The notes under the pieces: model-generated | What the model was told of the DNA's origin: nothing | The model's database searches: none | What the model saw: the letters and a program-made list of their open reading frames with translations, nothing else | Assembly: GCA_002428055.1 (NCBI GenBank) | Contig: DIZY01000050.1 | Span: 1-18,767, forward strand | Direction: 5' to 3' | Origin: Helicobacteraceae bacterium UBA6016 | GTDB taxonomy: Bacteria; Campylobacterota; Campylobacteria; Campylobacterales; UBA6016 | DNA length: 18,767 nucleotides | Translations under genes and position numbers: made by a program | Part shown: positions 14,321 to 18,767 of the stretch, piece by piece | How the letters are laid out: each line of letters starts with the position of its first letter | How positions within the stretch are numbered: position 1 is the stretch's first letter

Positions 14321-16447
14321 TTGCCAGGATATACAGTAATCGGCACGCTTAAAAGCCATGGCTCCATACTAGATATAAAAACTTTAGATAAAGAAATAGC
14401 GATTTTTGACTCTGCATATTGCCTGCTCAGAGCCGACAAAACAACGCTAAGACCGACTGCAAAAGGAGTTATCCAAAAAGGTGCGGAGCCTATGTATGCC
14501 TACTCAAAATCTGCGGCAATATTCAAAAATGCGGATATGCTAATGAGCGTAAGCGGCGGTTCAAAAGCTTATATGCTCTCAATGAAAGACGGGGCGTTAT
14601 CCAAAAAAGGGGTATTTGAATATTTCAGAGGCGCTCTAATGGTAAGCGCTTTTTCGAGCAGGGGCGAACTTTGTATGTGCGGAAGCGAAAGCGGCGAACT
14701 GGCTCTGTTTGACGCAAAACGATTAATACCGATGGGCTCTTTTGACAAACAGGGTGATTATGTATCGCAAATATCTTTTTGCGACAAAGATAGATTTTGC
14801 GCCGTCTCATATTACGATAAAAAGACGATAATCTACGACATATTGGAAATGTGTATAGCCTGTGTATTTACAAGTGAGGCGATTATCGAAAAGGCCGTAT
14901 TTGCAAAAAAAATAGGGGCTTTCGTCGGCGTCTCCAGAAGCGGAACGCTGGAAGCCGTATGCGCTACGCGTAAAAAAACTATTTTTTCCAACAAACCGGC
15001 TGATTTTTGGGCTACCGATATAGCGCTTTTGGGAGAGAATACAATAGCCATATCAAGCAGAGAGGGGCGGCTCTTTTTCTTTGATCTGGAAGAGCAAGAG
15101 CTACTCAAAGAGATACGCCCGATGGAAAATATCGGTATTTCAAAACTGCATGTAAGCGACGGTAGGCTCTTTGTAGGTTTTTGTACCGGCGATGTTTTTG
15201 CAATCGATATAGATGCGCACAAAGACGAGTTTGTATCATACGCAAAACTAGGGGATTTTATCGCATCAGAAGCGTTATGTGAGAAAAATTTCTTTTTGGC
15301 TTTTGACTCCGAATACAAAACATCACTCAAAAAAGCCTGGGAAACAAAAAAAAATGAGATAGCCTATCTTCTCGTAAAACAAAAACATCAAGACGCTTTT
15401 ATTATCTCAAAGCCGTTTTTGCGCATCAAATCAATACGAGAAGAGTTTGAGTCGATACTTTCGCAAATAGTCGGAGTGGCAGAGTTCTTTGACGCATTAG
15501 AGGCAAACAAATATGCCGAGGCATACAAAATAGCCTCCCAATCCGAGATTATAAGAAAACTTGACGCCTACCAAAAACTGGAAAATATCTTTGAAGAGAG
15601 CCTCAAAAGAGCGGTAGGAATGTTAGAAGAGGATGAGATACAAAATAAAACAGCCGTGCTGACGCTACTCAAACCTTTTGCGGCGGTACCGTCAAAAAAA
15701 GCAACAGTTGTTGACCTCATAAAAAACTGGGGTAAATATAAAGAGTCGCTTGCGTTTTTAAAAAACAGATCTTTTAAAGAGGTGTTTGCCTTTGCGGCAA
15801 GATACCCTTTTTTAAAGGAGACCGGCGTCTACAAAAAAACTGTTGCTTTAGGAGACGGGCTACTCCAAAAAATAACAGTGCTGGAAAATGACGGTGAATA
15901 CCAAAAGCTTCTAGAGGTATCGAAACTACTTTTGGATTTTGAACCGTTCGCCACCGTCGCATCTTCAAAAGCGCAGGAGTATACGGCAAAAATAAAAGCT
16001 CTGGAGATGATAAATAGCTATAAAGAGCGCAAAGTATCACTAAAAAATATTGCGAATACAATAAATAAAAATGAAATTTTGGATGATTTTGATGCGCTTG
16101 ATGCTTTTTTGCTGTTTTTGCAAGAGGAGATAATGGGTATGCACACCCAGTACGGTCATCTTCCAGTGGAGTTTTGGTCAAGAGCAAAAGAGTATGCGTA
16201 TATCTCAAAGCTAAAAAACTTTACTTTGACGCTTCTAAGGGAGTCGTACATAGCAGAGCTAAAAATGATGGAGACGAGAGAGCCGCAAAATATAGACTGG
16301 GGTAGAAGCTTTGAGAAATTGGCAGCGTATTTTGAGATAGATGCAAAAACAGAGTCTTTTGCAAAAAATATGGGGGTAAAATTAACCGTCAAAGAGAGAG
16401 CAAAAGATATAAACATCGACATATTGCCAAGCAGCGTACTATTTTAA
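14321..16447 (+). CDS. Beta-propeller (WD40-like) plus helical protein, function unknown
   Basis: A 708-residue cytosolic protein with no signal peptide or membrane segment. Residues about 1-310 show repeated short strands with the WD40-like rhythm of G-x-h-x-h-[FY]-D (SESGELALFDAKR, SREGRLFFFDLEE, CTGDVFAIDID), six or seven poorly conserved blades. From about 330 to the end it is helical and rich in charged residues, with TPR-like stretches such as FFDALEANKYAEAYKIAS. The start is TTG 14321 with an AGAG site a few bases before; the next in-frame start would cut into the first blade. It is followed 49 bases later by the EAL gene on the same strand and is divergent from the response regulator, so the three may serve one signalling process. 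Propeller and helical repeats usually mean a scaffold. Confidence 0.7.
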   Translation: MPGYTVIGTLKSHGSILDIKTLDKEIAIFDSAYCLLRADKTTLRPTAKGVIQKGAEPMYAYSKSAAIFKNADMLMSVSGGSKAYMLSMKDGALSKKGVFEYFRGALMVSAFSSRGELCMCGSESGELALFDAKRLIPMGSFDKQGDYVSQISFCDKDRFCAVSYYDKKTIIYDILEMCIACVFTSEAIIEKAVFAKKIGAFVGVSRSGTLEAVCATRKKTIFSNKPADFWATDIALLGENTIAISSREGRLFFFDLEEQELLKEIRPMENIGISKLHVSDGRLFVGFCTGDVFAIDIDAHKDEFVSYAKLGDFIASEALCEKNFFLAFDSEYKTSLKKAWETKKNEIAYLLVKQKHQDAFIISKPFLRIKSIREEFESILSQIVGVAEFFDALEANKYAEAYKIASQSEIIRKLDAYQKLENIFEESLKRAVGMLEEDEIQNKTAVLTLLKPFAAVPSKKATVVDLIKNWGKYKESLAFLKNRSFKEVFAFAARYPFLKETGVYKKTVALGDGLLQKITVLENDGEYQKLLEVSKLLLDFEPFATVASSKAQEYTAKIKALEMINSYKERKVSLKNIANTINKNEILDDFDALDAFLLFLQEEIMGMHTQYGHLPVEFWSRAKEYAYISKLKNFTLTLLRESYIAELKMMETREPQNIDWGRSFEKLAAYFEIDAKTESFAKNMGVKLTVKERAKDINIDILPSSVLF

Positions 16448-16466
16448 AAACAAGTTGACTCTTAGC

Positions 16467-16472
16467 TATAAT
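16467..16472 (+). promoter_or_regulatory. Predicted -10 element of the PAS-EAL gene
   Basis: A perfect TATAAT lies 24 bases before the ATG of the PAS-EAL gene, within the 49-base gap after the beta-propeller gene. No good -35 stands at the right distance, which is common in Campylobacterota. An AAAGAG ribosome site follows, five bases before the start. Confidence 0.45.
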
Positions 16473-16496
16473 AATTGTAAAAAAGAAAGAGCATAA

Positions 16497-18149
16497 ATGC
16501 ACTCACATCTAGCAAGGCTTTTGAACGACTATAAGACGGCGGTCGACGCCACCACTATACTCTCTACAAGCGACTTGCGCGGCAATATTACATACGCAAA
16601 TCAAAAATTTTGCGAAATCTCCGGCTACACTTTTGACGAATTAGTCGGCATGCCGCACAATATAGTAAGACACCCCGATGTACCAAAAGAGACATTTGCA
16701 AACCTTTGGGAAACCATAAAAAGCGGCGAAGTCTGGCATGGGGTCGTAAAAAATATATCAAAAACAAAAGAGACATATATCGTAGATGCGACAATTATAC
16801 CCGTCTATGGAGAGGGCGGAGAAATTGAGGAGTATGTAGGAATTCGCAGGGATATAACCGCAGATTACAACAACTCCGAAAATATCAAAAACGAGATGGA
16901 GCTACAAAGACAAGAGATTAAAAACCTAACCATGATAGACAATGTTACCGGTCTACTCAATCAGCAAGCTTTTTGCAACTTTCTAAGCTCCCAGAGCAAA
17001 AATCTATCCCTTATCGCCTTTCGAGTCGACCACCTTTCAAATATCAAAGATGTGCTTGGGTATCCATTTGCCGATGCATATATGAGAGATTTTGCGCAAA
17101 TGATAACGCAATATTTTGAGGGTTTTGCCAACAAGCTAGAGATTTATCGCATAGACTCGGATGATATATGCATAGTACTTGACGGAAATATGAAAAATAT
17201 TTCAAAAACCGTTGAAGATTTGGTATCCATGAGCAAATTTTTCTATGCCACACATAACGACATATCAATCACATCACCAATTACGGCAGCCGCCTACACC
17301 GGACACCAAAATTTAAGACACAAAATCACCACCCTACTCTCTTACGCATTTGATAAGCATAGGGGTGAATACATCGTAGGAGACGATAGTACATCATGCT
17401 TTGTCGATGAATTGCCGGTAAATATCTTTTGGCTCGGCAAATACTCCGATGCAATCGCTTACGAGCAGATGATTCCATTTTTTCAGCCAATCTACAACAA
17501 CAAAACAGGCACCATAGATAAGTACGAATGTCTGGCTAGAATAATGGATAACGGCAAAATAATCTCTCCGGATAAGTTTATAGATTTGGCGACAAAAGCG
17601 AAGCAGATACCTTTTTTGACAAAAGCGATAGTTAGAAAGGCGTTTGAGAAGTTCAAGTTATACCCCGAATATGAGTTTTCTATCAATGTTTCAGCTATGG
17701 ATTTGCAAGATGAGTTTTTGCTAAAGCAGGTAGGATATTGGCAAGAGAAGATGCAGATAGACCCCACTAGAGTCGTCTTTGAGATATTGGAGTCGGAGGA
17801 TATATATAGATACGGAATCCTCAAAAAATCAATCGCAAATATCAAAGAGATGGGGTATAAGATAGCTATCGACGATTTTGGCACAGGATACTCAAACTTT
17901 ATATCTCTTTTCGAATACAAAGTAGACTATATAAAGATAGACGGCTCACTCATTAGAGGAATGGCAAATGACGATATGCAGGCGGAAATGGTTAGCAATC
18001 TAAACAAATTTATCCATATGTGCGGTGCACAGTCGATAGCCGAATTTGTAAGTGACGAAATGATACAGAGCATAGTCTCAGAGGTAGGTATAGACTACTC
18101 GCAAGGCTACCACTTCGGAGCCCCTACGGAGGAGATTTTAAGACAATAA
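16497..18149 (+). CDS. PAS - degenerate GGDEF - EAL protein, probable c-di-GMP phosphodiesterase
   Basis: A 550-residue soluble signalling protein. An Aer-like PAS domain (about 10-122, with PHNIVRHPDVP and GIRRDIT) is followed by a coiled coil and a GGDEF-type domain (about 145-300) whose active-site motif is DSDDI (220-224) in place of GGDEF, so it should not make c-di-GMP. The EAL domain (about 315-548) keeps the catalytic residues: E344 (motif reads ECL), N397, E429, the DDFGTGYS pair D459/D460, K480, E516 and Q536. It should therefore hydrolyse c-di-GMP, perhaps tuned by the PAS ligand (possibly flavin or haem; not decidable here) and by GTP on the dead GGDEF. ATG 16497 has a spaced AAAGAG site. 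Its last 12 bases overlap the convergent phosphatase gene. Confidence 0.92.
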   Translation: MHSHLARLLNDYKTAVDATTILSTSDLRGNITYANQKFCEISGYTFDELVGMPHNIVRHPDVPKETFANLWETIKSGEVWHGVVKNISKTKETYIVDATIIPVYGEGGEIEEYVGIRRDITADYNNSENIKNEMELQRQEIKNLTMIDNVTGLLNQQAFCNFLSSQSKNLSLIAFRVDHLSNIKDVLGYPFADAYMRDFAQMITQYFEGFANKLEIYRIDSDDICIVLDGNMKNISKTVEDLVSMSKFFYATHNDISITSPITAAAYTGHQNLRHKITTLLSYAFDKHRGEYIVGDDSTSCFVDELPVNIFWLGKYSDAIAYEQMIPFFQPIYNNKTGTIDKYECLARIMDNGKIISPDKFIDLATKAKQIPFLTKAIVRKAFEKFKLYPEYEFSINVSAMDLQDEFLLKQVGYWQEKMQIDPTRVVFEILESEDIYRYGILKKSIANIKEMGYKIAIDDFGTGYSNFISLFEYKVDYIKIDGSLIRGMANDDMQAEMVSNLNKFIHMCGAQSIAEFVSDEMIQSIVSEVGIDYSQGYHFGAPTEEILRQ

Positions 18150-18767
18150 CGCTTTTTCAAGCTCAAGAGGCTCGTCTATCACTATATCGGCGCCGTTTTC
18201 TTCCAGCTCTGCCCTCTGTCTAAAACCCCAGCTCACGCCCACCGCATAAAAACCGCCGTTTTTAGCTGTCAATATATCGTTTTTTGTATCGCCGACTATC
18301 GCTATCTCGGATGGTTTTAGTTTGAGAATTTTTGCTATCTCAAGTGCGCTTGACGGGTCAGGCTTGATACTTTTGCCCTCTTGCTGTCCATATACCGCCT
18401 CAAATCGATGTTTAAAAAAATATTTTTGAATGCATCTTTGCGTCAGATACTCCGGCTTGTTTGAAAGCACCGCTAATTTGATATTTTTGGCGGCGAGCAT
18501 ATCAAGCATCTCGTCAATTCCCTCATAAACCACAGCCAGACCTTGCACCTGCTCATACACTTTTTTAAACTCTTCGACCATTTCGCTTATTAGTGTCGCA
18601 TCACTGCATCCGCTAGCGTTTGCCAGTAGCGAGTATACACCCTGCCCTGCCAAATATCGATACTCCTCTTTTTGACGGAGCCCAAAACCGTAGGCGCCAA
18701 GCACTGTGTTTGCATAGTCTGTGACATCGCCTAGAGAGTCCAAAAGTGTGCCGTCAAGGTCAAATAT
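18138..18767 (-). CDS. HAD-superfamily phosphatase, Gph-like (5' end outside window)
   Basis: A phosphoglycolate-phosphatase-type HAD hydrolase cut by the right window edge. The visible frame begins IFDLDGTLLDSLGDV, which contains the catalytic HAD motif I DxDGT, so only a few N-terminal residues are missing. Motif II is LSNKP, the motif III lysine lies in KSIKPDP, and motif IV is GDTKNDILTAK; the helical cap lies between motifs I and II. About 209 residues are present, the normal size for Gph. Members remove 2-phosphoglycolate or related small phosphates; the exact substrate is uncertain. A start at TTG 18743 would remove motif I and is wrong. The gene converges on the EAL gene with the two stop regions overlapping by 12 bases. 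Confidence 0.9.
   Translation of the reverse strand: MFDLDGTLLDSLGDVTDYANTVLGAYGFGLRQKEEYRYLAGQGVYSLLANASGCSDATLISEMVEEFKKVYEQVQGLAVVYEGIDEMLDMLAAKNIKLAVLSNKPEYLTQRCIQKYFFKHRFEAVYGQQEGKSIKPDPSSALEIAKILKLKPSEIAIVGDTKNDILTAKNGGFYAVGVSWGFRQRAELEENGADIVIDEPLELEKALLS

Noticed and set aside
16455..16472. TTGACT near TATAAT as a full promoter
   Set aside because: TTGACT and TATAAT are only six bases apart, too close to be -35 and -10 of one promoter; only the -10 is retained.

Overview
The window looks like a chromosome segment from a Campylobacterota bacterium (Sulfurimonas/Sulfuricurvum-like). This is inferred from the mix of genes: PAS-containing signalling proteins, a DHH phosphoesterase next to a CvfB-type S1 protein, a Gph-like phosphatase, and low-to-middling GC with tightly overlapping genes. 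No rRNA or other marker fixes the species.

Left two thirds (95-10600, all on the minus strand) is a type I-B CRISPR-Cas locus of the Cst/Tneap variety. In transcription order it runs: an unrecognised 330-residue protein, cas6, cas8b1 (cst1), cas7 (cst2/devR), cas5, cas3, then a hipA kinase-toxin gene and a hipB antitoxin gene, then cas4, cas2, cas1. The five interference genes overlap one another by 1-8 bases. The adaptation genes are equally tight. The hip pair sits between the two modules: hipA has its own promoter-like sequence downstream of cas3, and the hipB stop overlaps the cas4 start by 14 bases. No CRISPR array lies in the window; it may lie beyond the left edge.

The hipA promoter is straddled by two inverted copies of a 19-base TGTAAA-N7-GATACA site, exactly symmetric about one centre. 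This suggests that the toxin-antitoxin pair autoregulates a transcript that also carries the whole adaptation module. The cas8-cas7-cas5-cas3 block is markedly more AT-rich than the genes on either side, as if an effector cassette had been exchanged.

At 10678-11087, divergent from the cas side, lies the wreck of a WYL-domain regulator: the start of its HTH and its C-terminal domain remain, but the middle is gone and the reading frame is broken.

The right third is unrelated to CRISPR. On the minus strand are a CvfB-like S1 protein, a DHH phosphoesterase and a response regulator with PAS output domains. On the plus strand are a beta-propeller/helical protein of unknown role and a PAS-degenerate GGDEF-EAL protein with an apparently intact c-di-GMP phosphodiesterase site. 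A Gph-like HAD phosphatase on the minus strand is cut by the right edge.
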